From Brassica napus (lineage: Eukaryota > Streptophyta > Magnoliopsida > Brassicales > Brassicaceae), in assembly GCF_020379485.1 (NCBI RefSeq), contig NC_063438.1, forward strand, positions 8,818,335 through 8,882,334: 64,000 nt of DNA, in the 5' to 3' direction. The notes under the pieces are model-generated. The model was not told the origin of the DNA. It ran no database searches and saw only the letters and a program-made list of their open reading frames with translations. Each line of letters begins with the position of its first letter. Position 1 is the first letter of the stretch. Positions 1 through 11,619 of the stretch are shown here, in pieces. The translations under genes and the position numbers were made by a program.

Positions 1-880
1 ATATATTTTAATTAATATTTTAAAATTTAATAAATAAACTTATTTTAAAGTTACTAATTTAAACATATGTTTGGATTCTTAAATCCATTAAAATCTGATA
101 ACTTCTATTCATAATTTCAATTTTGTGGAGGGAGTAACGTCTATAAAACGTACGGAATGGAGTATACTAATGGGCTTTCTGATGAAGCCAAGCACGCCCC
201 TAAGTCAAGAATGTATAACTCCTTTTTCCGATTTTACATGTGTGTGTGTGTGAATTTAGTTAAGAAATTAGACCAATAACTCCTTTTTCCGATTTTATTG
301 TTGTTTATTTACAAAATGCAAACTGTTGTTGCTGGTTGGTAAACTACGACAAATCCATTAACTTTCCTTTTCCATACAAAATACTTTTAAATACTTTATT
401 TTTTTTAATATTTGCTTTAAAATTATTTATATTCAATTGCGTATTAAAGGGTTCACAATTTGACGAAAAAGTAGTCTTAAGAAATAGGAATGGCACTAAA
501 AGATTGTTATCTACTAATAATAGCAATCCCAATTAATTTCAAAGGTTGTGAATTCATTTCAGTTGAAAGGTTATATGTTTTCAACAATTAAAAGTTATGT
601 CTTTTTATTTAAAATAACTGTTTGTATTGAAAAGTTGTGACTTTTCATATATGTATTATTTTAGTAAGAACAATTTTTATATTGAAAAGATGTAACTTTT
701 GAGACAATTTTTTGAAAATCTATAAATAATTTGTCTATTATTTCTGAATGGTTGTATATGTGCGTGTTATACAACAATTTGGCTTGAAGTCTCATTCTTT
801 TTAAACGCTTTCTTTTATTAAAACTGATTTAGACACATGAAACCATGACATAACAAAATAATATTTAGGGTTTAGAAACT
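1..880. other. AT-rich intergenic DNA
   Basis: I see no supportable gene here. The stretch is AT-rich, with a short TG run near 241-252, and its open frames are short and of biased composition. Confidence 0.6.
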
Positions 881-1420
881 TGCTGCCCAAGACACACATG
901 AGGAACACTTAACCTTTACGACATGGACCTGGAATGGTGTATCTCTCGTACTACAGCGGTATGAGCGACAACTCTGATGGTTTACGGCTAGTGGTGGTGA
1001 AGATCATCAGTCCCGCTGGTGTCAAGGTACGGTGTCTCCGGCTCGTATGTCTCCTTTCCCTCTCGGCTCACGTTCTCCACATACAAACCATATACGAAGC
1101 CATGCACAGAATGAGGCATGTGATGGCAGGGGCTGATACTCCCGTGGTGATGACTCGTCGTGGTTAGTGATAAACGGCGGCGGATCCACACTTTCCCACG
1201 AGACACCAAGACAAAGTGGAGCAATACGGGTTGGAGGAGGAGAGAAACGATGGAAAGAGGGAGATGCATGTGGAGGTAGACCAGGTGGTGCTATGGAGGT
1301 GATGGCTCCTCACTCACACGCTTTCAACATTGGCGGCTTGCCACATGGAAGAAGTTCTCTCCATTATATAATTAGGTTTATGTGTGTACAAACACACGAC
1401 TTGAAAAAAAAACGATAAGG
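880..1420. other. GC-richer island, possible gene remnant
   Basis: This stretch is clearly richer in G and C than its flanks and carries overlapping open frames of 77-93 codons on both strands. None resembles a family I recognise. The minus strand (988-1269) reads through His-rich segments and the plus strand through a basic, Leu-rich segment. I see no convincing splice sites or start context. It may be a decayed exon or a captured gene fragment inside a transposon. Confidence 0.3.
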
Positions 1421-2597
1421 CTTTGTTTGATACTAAATTAAAACAAACAAGAAAAGAGCAATTCTCGGTTTGGTTTATAGAAAAATATTAATGAAAAGAA
1501 ATTAAATCAAATTTATGAAGTGAAGAAATGCAGTTTTCTTAATTCTAAAAAGCACCCATTCAGATCATGAGTTAGCAGTCGTATCTATTCCGCAAACAAA
1601 TGCAACGTTTCATTTAATTGACATCTTCATCAATTATATATGTAACTGACTTCCAAATATTTTTAAACTCATCTTTGGAACTTCTAGAAAATTAACTAAT
1701 TTTTCAGTAACTTTCATTTCAGCAAATGATTACTTTAGTTTTAAATTTTGTGAAAGAGTTTATGAATATCACCACCACCAACAGTTTTCTTTTGCTTTTT
1801 TATGTCTTTCAATTTCTCAATATTTCCATCATACAATTACTTAATTTTTTCAAGAATCAGATGTACCAAGTAGAAATAACTTATTTAGTTGCATTTCTAT
1901 CATTTCCAATATTTTTTTTATTTGATAGGACGAAGTCGCGAGGCGATTATTTGACAGAGAATAAGAACTAAATTATCAAATTTTTAGATTTATGTATTAC
2001 CTTTGAACATATCGATCGCATCGGGTATATATACATAAAAAAATTTTCTGTTAACTGATTTTTAAAGATTTTTGAAAAACACATATAAACGTAGAAAGCT
2101 CTATTTGTTATTTTCTGTGCATTAGTCTAAATCTTAAAAATTTGATTGAAAACTTAATAGACTTCTGGAGTATCTCCATCTTAATACCATTTTGTCTTCA
2201 AAAATACTATTTACTACTCCAACAGAAGTCATCATGTCTTCAAAAGGTAAATTCATAATTTATCAATTTAATTGATTTAATTTAATTATTGTGTTAGTTT
2301 AATACAATAAATATTTGTGTGTTTATTAGAACTTTTCCAGAAATTCAAGGTAATATTATAAATTTGAAAGGTTATTTCAACATATATTTAGTAAGATATC
2401 CAATCTCTTTAATATTCTTTCAAAAAAAATAAACCAAATAAATAAATATATTAAAATAATAATATATTATTGTTTACCAACATAGAAATAGTAATTGTTT
2501 TAAAAATTATGAACTAATAATTCTAATATTGTTTCTTAAATAGGAAAGTTATTTAAATATCATGCAAAAATAATAAAATTATTCAAAAGTGATTGTG

Positions 2598-2628
<31 letters not shown>

Positions 2629-2925
2629 AGAACAACATTTCATTGATAATTATAAAGTATATTATGTGAAAATTGTAAGAATAAACTTAACAAATGGAAA
2701 TGCAATTGTTTGTAATATTTGTTCTGATAAAAATACAATCAGAACATTAATGTTTATATAAATATATCTTTAAATACTTTGTAAATCATATTTTAGTTAT
2801 CAAAATTAAATATTATTTATATAATTTAATTATTACTAGCTATATAAAATTATAAACTATAAGTTGTAAGATAGATATTTTTATGCAATATGAGTTTCCG
2901 TGTGACATCGCACGAGTTTCTTTAC
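1421..2925. other. AT-rich intergenic DNA with (TA)n tract
   Basis: I see no gene in this stretch. A perfect (TA)n run lies at about 2598-2623. The right edge carries Helitron-like terminal DNA, listed separately. Confidence 0.6.
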
Positions 2926-2929
2926 CTAG
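2897..2929 (+). mobile_element. Helitron-type 3' terminus
   Basis: A GC-rich imperfect hairpin (CCGTG near 2898, CGCACG near 2909) is followed by a short spacer, CTAG at 2926-2929 and a T. This is the usual right end of a plant Helitron: subterminal hairpin, CTRR, insertion before T. I did not find a matching left TC end, so the element may be truncated or larger than I can trace. Confidence 0.45.
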
Positions 2930-3294
2930 TATATAAAAGGGAATGGAATGAAAACTTTTTCAAAACAACAAGAGAAAGTAAATAAAGCAAAAGCGTGAAA
3001 AATACTTCAAAGAAAATGACACCCATGACGCCATGACCATATATGTCAGTCTATGCTCCCTGACTGTCGAATAAATAAAAGTAAAAGCAAAAAATTATTT
3101 TACTTTTTCAAAATTTTCAAAAATTGTAAGAATAGGGTTATAGTGGGCATATATATTGCTTCAAAATAGTGATTGTCGCCCCAACTAACCGGATTACACA
3201 CAACTAGGTGGTACCATTAAGGACATTTAATAAAAAAAACGGATTAGACACAGTTAACTCTAGACTAAAAAGTCATGAGTTAGATAAGTTTTAA

Positions 3295-3931
3295 ATAGGG
3301 CTGGGCAAAAAACAATAGAATCTGAAGAACTGAACCGAATCCGCTTCAAAAAAGTAGTATGAAATCTGAACCAAAATTGATTAAATATCCGAATGAATTC
3401 GAAATTTTGGTATCTAAAGACCGAACCTGATTTGAACTGAAATATTTTGGATACATGAATATATCCGAAACAGATTTATATACCTAACTATATTAATTAT
3501 TTTTAGATTTAGTGTATTTTTAAAATATCCAAATATATAAGATAATTTTAAATTATCCAAAATATTTGAAAATATATATAAATAGTCAAAAGTAAATGAC
3601 TAAAATAACTAAAATATACTTAAACACCAAAAATACTTGAAATATCTATTGATTCTCTATCCAAAAAATTCAAACCAAACCAATTCATATGTTAAGTTTA
3701 GGTATTTTGATATATGTTATTCAAATTTATATGTAATATATTATTTTGTTTATAGATTTTAAAAAATTTAAGTACATAAATGAATTTAAAATTTTTAAAA
3801 ATCTTTTAAATGGGTTATCCGAACCCGGACCAAACCCGTAAAGATCCGAATGGAGCTGAAATCTTTGACTCCGATAACCCCAAGCCCAGATAGAACCGAA
3901 TCCTAATGGATACCTTGACGCCCACCCCTAA
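3295..3931. repeat. Dispersed repeat with GGGCTGGGC / GCCCACCCC ends
   Basis: An AT-rich unit is bounded by AGGGCTGGGCA on the left and CGCCCACCCCTA on the right, which are inverted relative to each other. The inner part shares long recognisable stretches with 61199-61858, for example a run around GATTAAATAT and another around TTATTTTTAGATTTA, so the two are copies of one dispersed family. The GGGTGGGC-type ends also resemble those of the TTCGGGT-rich element at 13246-13936. I could not fix the target duplication. Confidence 0.5.
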
Positions 3932-4390
3932 TTTTGTGAATATAATTTTATATATTTATGTCGCTTAAGACCTGAGTTATCTACTCATTTGATACAGAAA
4001 AACTTTAAATGATTTATATATGAACGATGATTATAATACTCTAAACAACTATGTATCTATGTTAGTATCAGTTTGATTCTAATCCGAAAAATGGTTTTAA
4101 ATTGTTTGTTCTGTTTTGAAAAATGAAAAAAGGTTCGATTATGGCTTCACCGTAAACCATACGACTCGATGACGCAATGATTATGATAGCGCCTAATTCA
4201 CACGCCCCACACAATGCATACACATTAAACCTTCCCCACTTATTTTACATTTTATTTTTTGTTAAAACGAGATATAGAGCTTTCCCATTCACTAGTCAAT
4301 GTTTTTTAACCAATCCACAAAATTAAACAAACCCATAATAAAGTATATAATAAAAGTCATTTCCTCTAGAAACATGTCTAACACTCGACC

Positions 4391-4402
4391 TATATATAAA
4401 TA
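4391..4402 (+). promoter_or_regulatory. TATA box of the dirigent gene
   Basis: TATATATAAATA lies about 75 bp before the ATG at 4474, which fits a short plant 5' leader. No other core promoter candidate lies closer. Confidence 0.6.
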
Positions 4403-4473
4403 ACATCAGACACCTTATTCTATACACCACTTAATATCAACAAACCAACTCCACAGAAACCAAAGAAAAACTC

Positions 4474-5040
4474 ATGGCTAAGCTCATTTTCTTCTTAGCC
4501 GTACAAATCCTCCTCCTCGCGGTCGTTTCTTCCACCGGAGACGACGGAGAAAACTTTGCCAGAACCATAGATCGGAAGCTTCTCGGGCTCCACAAGAAAG
4601 AGAAGCTCACCCATTTCAAAGTCTATTGGCACGACATCTTAAGTGGTCCAAACCCAACCTCCATCATGATTCAACCACCAGTTAAAAACACTTCCTACTT
4701 CGGAGCCATCTCCATGATCGACAACGCCTTGACGGCGAGAGTTCCGATGAACTCAACTGTGTTGGGCCAAGCTCAAGGCTTCTACGCGGGAGCGGCCCAA
4801 AAGGAGTTGGGTTTTCTAATGGCTATGAACTTTGCTTTTAAGACAGGGAAGTACAATGGAAGCACCATTACGATTCTTGGTCGGAATACGGCGTTGTCGG
4901 AGGTTAGAGAAATGCCAATTGTTGGAGGAAGTGGGCTTTTCCGATTTGCTAGAGGCTATGTTGAGGCTCGGACAAAGTGGATTAATCTCAAGAACGGCGA
5001 TGCTACTGTTGAGTATAGCTGTTATGTATTGCATTATTGA
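4474..5040 (+). CDS. Dirigent family protein
   Basis: A single-exon gene of 188 residues. Dirigent proteins are secreted, cell-wall proteins that impose stereoselectivity on coupling of phenoxy radicals in lignan and related phenolic synthesis. The N-terminal ~22 residues form a clear hydrophobic signal peptide ending near SSTGDD. The mature part starts the dirigent beta-barrel with [16 protein letters not shown] and continues with the typical [11 protein letters not shown] and [17 protein letters not shown] segments. NTS, NST and NGS sequons suggest N-glycosylation. Length and the absence of introns match the family. A good TATA box lies upstream. It is probably the counterpart of Arabidopsis At1g55210 (DIR20), by position beside PRA1.F2 as well as by sequence, but the family is large, so the exact orthologue is less sure than the family. 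Confidence 0.93.
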   Translation: MAKLIFFLAVQILLLAVVSSTGDDGENFARTIDRKLLGLHKKEKLTHFKVYWHDILSGPNPTSIMIQPPVKNTSYFGAISMIDNALTARVPMNSTVLGQAQGFYAGAAQKELGFLMAMNFAFKTGKYNGSTITILGRNTALSEVREMPIVGGSGLFRFARGYVEARTKWINLKNGDATVEYSCYVLHY

Positions 5041-6636
5041 TGTTTTTTGTCGTAATTATATATTTAATTTGACGACGTAATAATAAAGCAGATTTTTAAG
5101 TTTAAAATTTTAAGTTTTCTTTTTGCATTTTGGCTTATGGTGTGTGTGTGTGGTGAATTTGTGGTTGTAGGTTTGTCGTTTAATAATATTTGATGATAGT
5201 TTTATTTGAACGAGTTTTTGATGGTATGTACTCACTTTAGTCCTTTAGTATATGTTGTTTATGGTCTTGGACCGACATTTTGACGTGGTCGGTACAAGAA
5301 CCCGAAGGACACGGTTGATGACTTTGACAAGCAAGCGAAATGAGATATTATGTTACTATTTCAATCGCATTCATCTTTGGTGGTAATTCGTGTAATGTAA
5401 TAGCCAAACAATTATAATCAGTTAGTATATCATTGCTTTATAGCTTCTTGATTATTGGAACGACTTTAAACTCGATGAAGTGACTTCGCCTTGCAAGAAA
5501 CATCTGTCTTCTTAACTTGACATACATCATATTTATTTTTGATTTGAAGAAGAAAAAAATAACTTTTATTTCTGTAAATCATTAGAACACGCACCACTTT
5601 TACAACAAAGAAAACAAGAGCAAAATGCTTGTTTTATGTAATTGGAAAAACGTACACTCAATTTAAAACAAATCCTTTTAAGTTGAGTTAAACAAGGTTA
5701 CTAACTTAGCCTAACCCATCAACAAAATAATGATCAGTTTTTGAAACATTAAACAAAATTTTCTCATGTTCGTTTCTACGAAAGGTTAATGTCATGATCA
5801 AGATTGTTTCTGGATCTTCCACCAAAAAAATAGATTGTTTCTAGATCACCATGTGGCCAATGAACCCCAAGCAAATTGGGTAGCTCTGGATAAGTATATA
5901 ATCTTCTCATTTCTTTTTTTTTTTTTGGAATGAAAATCTTCTCATTTCATTTTTCACTTATTTAGTTTTACTTTCCATCTGTGGGGTTAAAGTGGTTCTT
6001 TTACAGGCACCTTAAAGCACGAAGCGAAACGGTGCAGAGATGAGTTACAATGTAACATCGTGGTGATACAGCGTTCTCAGGCAAAAGTAGGGTTCCCAAC
6101 AAAGGATGCAGTGAAAGAGTGTGCTCTACCAACTGAACCAGAACTCGCATCTGAAAAGAACAAAACAGGTCGTTAGATTCAGTAAGAATAGTAGTTACAA
6201 CTCCACTGAGCAGTCCACAGGTTGGGACAGCATTCACAGGTACAGAAGCTGGGACACTGTTTAGTTTTTACCATTCCATTAGGTCATTTTTGGATGTGTT
6301 TTTTGTAAATGAAAATCTAAAAATATTTCCTCTTTTAATTACGTTGAGATGAGCATTCGTCCTCAAATGTCTCAGGTAAAGCAAATCACACCACTCTTGA
6401 AACATGTTCATGCTTAAGTCAAACTCTCTCTCTCTCTCAGACAAGAGTGAATAAATTTTCAGGGAGGTTCAGTTGAAGTCAAGTAAATAAATCTGATGTC
6501 CAAAACATAGTAATTAACAAACAAACCACCATTGGATGAAAAAAAAATGAAGGAAACATTGTAAGCTGTCAACAAATTGAAGAAGAAAACGTTTTCAAGT
6601 GTCTCAATCGCACACAAAGAAACATCAAATAGGTTA
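5041..6636. other. Intergenic DNA between dirigent and PRA1 genes
   Basis: This holds the 3' flank of the dirigent gene (TG-rich near 5137-5156, AATAAA-like signals near 5080) and the 3' flank of the minus-strand PRA1 gene. The GC-richer part at 6001-6260 has open frames on the minus strand, but I recognise no product. A protein-kinase gene that I recall at this place in Arabidopsis (At1g55200) is not seen. Confidence 0.5.
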
Positions 6637-7206
6637 TCACGAGGAAGGGTATGACGCCAGCCCTGAAGTTTCAGTCGCGGCCGCAGCTTCCTCATCGGAG
6701 TACAAATTATCACTCCTCCTAACCCCCGCGTGGATCAGAACCAACACGACGGCGGTCAACAGCGATCCGAGAATATTCCCCGTGGCGTGGGTGAACAAAA
6801 GCATACCGATGGTCAACGCCGAGAGAGAGATCATGACCGTCCGATCGTCGACCTGGTGACCGAAGAGCACGAGAGGCTCGTCGCGGAGGAAGTAGAGGAA
6901 GATCCAGAAGACGACCAAGATGGCTAAGACGAGGAGCGAGGTCGGGTGGTAGAGAAGGCTTACGAAGAGCATGAAGAGGACGGCGATGGCGTAGTTTGCT
7001 CTGAAGTAGACGAGATTCGTCTTCATTCTCGAGATCGCGTCCAAGAAACCCTGAGGAACAGTCATTGATTCCAGATCGAACATCGACCTCCATGGCCGCC
7101 GCGTGGCTAGACCTGCTTTGAGACGGTGCTTGACGTGTGAGATGTACTCGAGATCCACCGGCGGAGATGGATGAGACGACGTCGGAATCGCCCCGTAGTT
7201 CGTCAT
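6637..7206 (-). CDS. PRA1.F2: PRA1 family protein, PRA1.F2-like
   Basis: A single-exon gene of 189 residues starting [15 protein letters not shown]1 proteins are small endomembrane proteins that interact with prenylated Rab GTPases and act in ER-Golgi and endosomal trafficking. The N-terminal cytosolic part is followed by the PRA1 domain: a NY pair in [11 protein letters not shown], two long hydrophobic hairpins (about residues 75-110 and 125-160) and the conserved LRDEP and DDRTV motifs between them. The C-terminus is acidic and ends in a Thr/Ser tail typical of the F subgroup. The ATG at 7206 is chosen because it matches the family's MTNYGAIP start; upstream in-frame codons are not ATG. It sits next to the dirigent gene as in Arabidopsis. 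A (GA)n tract lies in its leader, and a transposon begins only 197 bp upstream of its ATG. Confidence 0.93.
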   Translation of the reverse strand: MTNYGAIPTSSHPSPPVDLEYISHVKHRLKAGLATRRPWRSMFDLESMTVPQGFLDAISRMKTNLVYFRANYAIAVLFMLFVSLLYHPTSLLVLAILVVFWIFLYFLRDEPLVLFGHQVDDRTVMISLSALTIGMLLFTHATGNILGSLLTAVVLVLIHAGVRRSDNLYSDEEAAAATETSGLASYPSS

Positions 7207-7230
7207 TATGTTCACGCGGCTCTCAAATTC

Positions 7231-7298
<68 letters not shown>
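7231..7298. repeat. (GA)n microsatellite in PRA1.F2 leader
   Basis: A nearly uninterrupted GA run of about 66 bp lies just upstream of the PRA1.F2 ATG; it reads as (TC)n in the mRNA sense. Pyrimidine-rich tracts in this position are common in plant 5' leaders. A run this long is likely to vary in length. Confidence 0.9.
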
Positions 7299-7299
<1 letters not shown>

Positions 7300-8000
7300 A
7301 TATAATAATTTTATGTATTGCTGGAAAAAGAAAAAAAATGATGTATTGCTCAGTCACTATGGGTTGGTGCAGGCATAAATGTCACTATATAGATAAAAAC
7401 AAGGGATTTTTGCAAAATTGACCTATAACTTAAAGTCAAACACAAAACTAACCTCCTTTTTTTTTGAAAATTGGTTTTGCCCTATTCACCCCACAAGTTC
7501 ATATAATTTACGAAAATGCCATCCATTTTTTTTTAATTTTTTTTTTCGAAAATGACGTTTTTACTCTCTCACCCTCATCATCTTCAAGTAATTACAAGAT
7601 TGCCATTGTCATCAATACCACAACCACCATGAACAACCAATTTGAAGCTCTTAATGCTCTTAAAATCGATTTACCCTTCTTCTTTTTCCATTTTTGTGAC
7701 CTAAACACAACATATCTCTCACTTTCTCTCCACAATGAGCTAAAAAAACTCAAGATTTTGATTCTAAAATTTTTATGGTTCATAGAGTCATAGAAGCTAA
7801 CGATTATGGGTGGGTGACTTCCGTTTGTGATTCTGTGTGCTTGGAGAAGCCTTATGTATGCTAAGGAACTTATCTCACTAATTTAAGGTATGACATCGAG
7901 TTTTTTTCCAGATCTGTTCGTCAGACGACTTACTTGGGAAGTCGTCTGGCTGTAGACGACTTACCTTTCAGTCGTCTGGCTGTAGACGACTTACCTGGAA

Positions 8001-8787
8001 GTCGTCTGGTCAACGCAGAGGTTATTTTTGCAATTGACTTTGAAATCTGTAACCTGAGACGACTGAAAGTTAAGTCGTCTACTATTGTTTGGTTTCAAAA
8101 AAAATTCCAAAGAACCTAGACGACTTACATTTCAGTCGTCATAGGTTAGTTTTGTATTTGACTGGATAATTTCAGAAGTTTGACTTCCCCAGACGACTTA
8201 CATTTCAGTCGTCTGGCGAAAATTAAAATAATAATATTTTTTTTAAAGTAAACGACTTACAATTAAGTAGTCATAGGTTAGTTTTGCAATTGAAAAAAAA
8301 AACTTCAAGATTTAATTATACACAGACGACTTATAATTCAGTCGTCCACCAGACGACTTAATTGTAAGTCGTCCAGGATTTTTTTCCGAGATTCTGGTCA
8401 AACCTCGTAAATCCTGGACGACTTACATTTCAGTCGTCTCGTGGACGACTGAATTATAAGTCGTCTGTATATAATTAAATCTTGAAGTTTTTTTTTCAAT
8501 TGCAAAACTAACCTATGACGACTTAACTTTAAGTCGTCTACTTTTAAAAAAATATTATTATTTTAATTTTCACTAGACGACTGAAACGTAAGTCGTCCAA
8601 AAAGTCAAACTTCTGAAATAATCCAGTCAAATGCAAAACTAACCTCTGACGACTGAAATGTAAGTCGTCTAGCTTTTTTGGAGTTTTTTTTTTAACCAAA
8701 CAATAGTAGACGACTTAACTTTCAGTCGTCCGAAATAACAGATTTCAAAGTCAATTGCAAAAATAACCTCTGCGTTGACCAGACGAC
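8001..8787. repeat. Long inverted repeat, arms about 380 bp, short loop
   Basis: The left arm starts GTCGTCTGGTCAACGCAGAG at 8001; its complement ends the right arm at 8787. Arm features occur in mirrored order: AACCTCTGCGTTGACC, the GTAGACGACTTAACTTTCAG dyad, TGACTGGATAATTTCAGAAG and the AATTATACACAGACGAC stretch all return as complements. The arms meet around 8394 with a loop of about 27 nt beginning near TTCCGAGATTC. They are imperfect, with small indels in the A and T runs. A transcript from either strand could fold into a very long hairpin. Confidence 0.85.
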
Positions 8788-9342
8788 ATATAGTTTAGTC
8801 GTCTAGACAACTTAGATTGAAGTCGTCCGCGTCTTCTCCACTAGTTTTTAAGTCTTCTACGTTAGTTTATGAATAACTTGTATTTTTAAGAGTGATAAGT
8901 AACTTCAAGATATGTAAAACTCATATTTACAAAATATGTTCTCTCCCTTAGTTTTACTAAATTTGACTAAGTTTTTCAATGCAAACTTATAAAAAATATG
9001 ATATGCTTTGACTAGTTACTATTGTTTGTTTCCATCTCTTACCAACATTCTTGTTTATTAAGATGAGAAAAAGGCCATTGGAGTTTATTATTGCATATGA
9101 GAGATCCAAAGATAAGAAAAAGGCTACTGAAGTCTATTATTTCATTGATTTGTAAATGTGTAAACACATTGTTAGCACATTTAATACATCTTGGAAAACA
9201 TTTTTACTGATTTTACAAAAAATTCACAACTAAAAGAGTATACATGCAATTCATAAAACAGATCACAAACAAAACTATTATAGATCATTCATCTACAAAG
9301 ACAAACTTGGATTCCACTTGAGTAGACAAGACCAGACAACTT

Positions 9343-10412
9343 TTAAGAAGTTCAGACGACTTCTAAGAAGTCCAGACGACTTCCAGGAAGTTCAGACGAC
9401 TTTGCCAGAAGACTTTTAGGAAGTTCAGACGACTTCCAGACGACTTTACAGGAAGTCCAGACGACTTCCAGACGACTTCCAGATGACTTCCAGACGACTA
9501 ACAAGTAAGTCGTCCCAAAAGTTTTCCAGATCTGAAAAACCTGCATATTAAATCCAGATCTGAAAAACCTGCATATTCAAAAACGTTCAAATGGCTTAAA
9601 AACAGAAAAAAATGAGTGGAAGATTATATAAATCTACCTTTACAGAACACACAAAAATACATATCTAAAAATAATAGATCTACCTTTAAATTAGTGGAAG
9701 ATGAGTACCAAATAATTAAAAACCTGCAAAAAAAAATAGATTAGTAACAAAGACATGAGACAAAATTGAAAAATTCATATAAAGTTTGGTGTTTTCAAGT
9801 CAAAGAGATTAGAGTGGGTTTGGAGAGTTTTAGTTTGGGAAAAAAGTAAGAACTTTATACAACAAGAAGTTACCAAATGAAGAAAAATCAGACATAAGAA
9901 CTTACCAAAACGCTCAGAAAAATCCAGACGACTTCCTAGAAGTCCAGACGACTTCCTGGAAGTCCAGACGACTTCCTGGAAGTCCAGACGACTTCCTGGA
10001 AGTCCAGACGACTTCCAGGAAGTCCAGACGACTTTGTCAGAAGACTTCCAGATGACTTCCAGACGACTTCCAGACGACTAACAGGTAAGTCGTCCCAGAA
10101 GTCTTTCAGATCTGAAAAACCTGCACATCAAATCCAGATCTGAAAAACCTGCATATTCAAAAACGTTCAAATGACTTAAAAATAGAGAAAATGAGTGGAA
10201 GATTAGATAAATCTACATTTATAGAACACACAAAAATACATATCTAAAATTAATAGATCTACCTCTAAATTAGTGGAAGATGAGTACCATTTGATTAAAA
10301 ACCTGCAAAAGAGATAGATTAGTAAGAAATACATGAGACAAAACTGAAAAATTCATATAAAGTTTGGTGTTTTCAAGTCAAAGAGATTAGAGAGAGGTTG
10401 GAGAGTTTTAGA
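9343..10412. repeat. Direct duplication inside the MULE-like element
   Basis: Two blocks of about 480-500 bp follow each other: 9343-9835 and 9918-10412. Each begins with tandem CCAGACGACTTCC units, passes CAGATCTGAAAAACCTGCA and ATTCAAAAACGTTCAAATG, and ends with TTTGGTGTTTTCAAGTCAAA. They differ by scattered substitutions and by the number of short tandem units, so the duplication is not fresh. Confidence 0.8.
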
Positions 10413-11135
10413 ATGATGAACATTACATTTTTGTTGCAGCCATTTGAGAGGAGGAGAGAGAATGTGTAAATTTTTTTTATATAGGGAGACAAAAAATCCA
10501 ATTAGATTAAATATTTTTGACTCAGACGACTTCCTGGACGACTTACATTTCAGTCGTCTGGTGAAGAAATTAAAACAGACGACTTACATGTAAGTCGTCC
10601 AGAAGAGTTTAATATTTTTAGCGGGAAATTAAATATTTTTAGCGGGAAACTAAAATAGAAGACTTTCCAGACGACTTACAAGTAAGTCGTCTGGACGACT
10701 GAAATATACGTCGTCCGGGTAAATTATTTAACAGACGACTGAAATATAAGTCGTCCACACCCTAAACATAACCCCTAAACTTAATTATCTAATTAAACAC
10801 TTCATAAAACCAAATCAAACTTGAAAAGTGTTTACTATACACAGAAATAAACACATATAGGTGAAAACTAATTTTTGAAAAAAACATTTTAGTTTTCCAA
10901 AATCTAACCCTAACAATACATACAATACTACAACATATGTTTGCCAAACTCCTAAACCAAAGTATTTCATGATTCACTACTTCCACTCATATATCTTCAA
11001 AACAAATCAATTTTATCATATCTTAATTTATATCAGTTAAAACTGTTTATAATTACTTGATTTTTATTTTTTACGCATCAAAATATTTTTTTACAAGATT
11101 TATAAATTATTTTTAAAATAAACTGGTACCAGACG

Positions 11136-11216
11136 ACTTATACTTCAGTCGTCCAGACGACTTACACTTCAGTCGTCCAGACGACTTACACTTCAGTCGT
11201 CCAGACGACTTCCAAC
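11136..11216. repeat. Tandem 24-bp dyad repeat
   Basis: Three consecutive copies of a CAGACGACTTA..TTCAGTCGTC dyad lie near the right end of the MULE-like element. Each unit is itself palindromic. Confidence 0.8.
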
Positions 11217-11619
11217 ATCTCAGACGACTCAGACGATTTACTGGGGTTATATTCGTAAAAATGGCTTCTGTTTTTTTGTTTGGTCACAAGGGGCTGAGCT
11301 GTAATTTCACTAGGCTTTTAGGTTAGTTTTGCATTTGATTCAAGTTTGGGTATAGGTTTGGAATTAAAATCAAGTTGTGGGTTAGTTTTGGCAAAAACCC
11401 CTAAAAACAATAGAAAAAAAAAAAACAGATAACAAAACCAACTAAAATGCATTAATGCTTATATATTATTGTAAGTTCGTAGCATCTAGAGACGTTTTCT
11501 TTATTAAAAAAAAGTCTAGAAAGTATATTCTGGAATCAATTCCATAAAAACCACTAATTAAGTATAATCTGGTATTGATTCAACTTTTTTATTCATCATT
11601 TCTAAGTCAGTCGACATAA

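Larger units (their letters stand above)
7403..11401. mobile_element. Non-autonomous MULE-like element full of GACGACTT/AAGTCGTC dyads
   Basis: Both ends are related in inverted orientation: the left end starts GGGATTTTTGCAAAA and the reverse complement of the right end starts GGGGTTTTTGCCAAAA. The first ~55 bp at each end also match loosely, with AAACTAACC motifs. It is flanked by a perfect 9-bp direct repeat, TAAAAACAA (7394-7402 and 11402-11410), the duplication size of Mutator-like transposons. It codes for no transposase. The interior is built from several dozen copies of GACGACTT and its complement AAGTCGTC, mostly paired as short dyads, plus a long inverted repeat (8001-8787), 20-bp tandem units near 9925-10030 and two related half-kilobase blocks. 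Open frames inside are by-products of the repeats. The class call rests on duplication length and ends, not on a transposase match. Confidence 0.7.

Noticed and set aside
6118..6146. Minus-strand phrase GTTCAGTTGGTAGAGCAC, like the D arm of a tRNA.
   Set aside because: No matching B box, anticodon arm or acceptor stem is found in the expected distance, so it is at most a tRNA-derived scrap.
7231..7298. GA repeat considered as a possible centromeric or structural signal.
   Set aside because: It is a simple microsatellite in a gene leader; similar shorter tracts occur at other leaders in the window.
9352..9546. Open frame of 64 codons within the MULE-like element.
   Set aside because: It is a translation of the CCAGACGACTTCC tandem units, giving a repetitive Val/Trp/Ser text with no gene-like features.
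7920..11230. The GACGACTT dyads considered as a CRISPR-like or satellite array.
   Set aside because: Spacing is irregular, the genome is plant nuclear, and the dyads sit inside one element with defined ends and a 9-bp target duplication.
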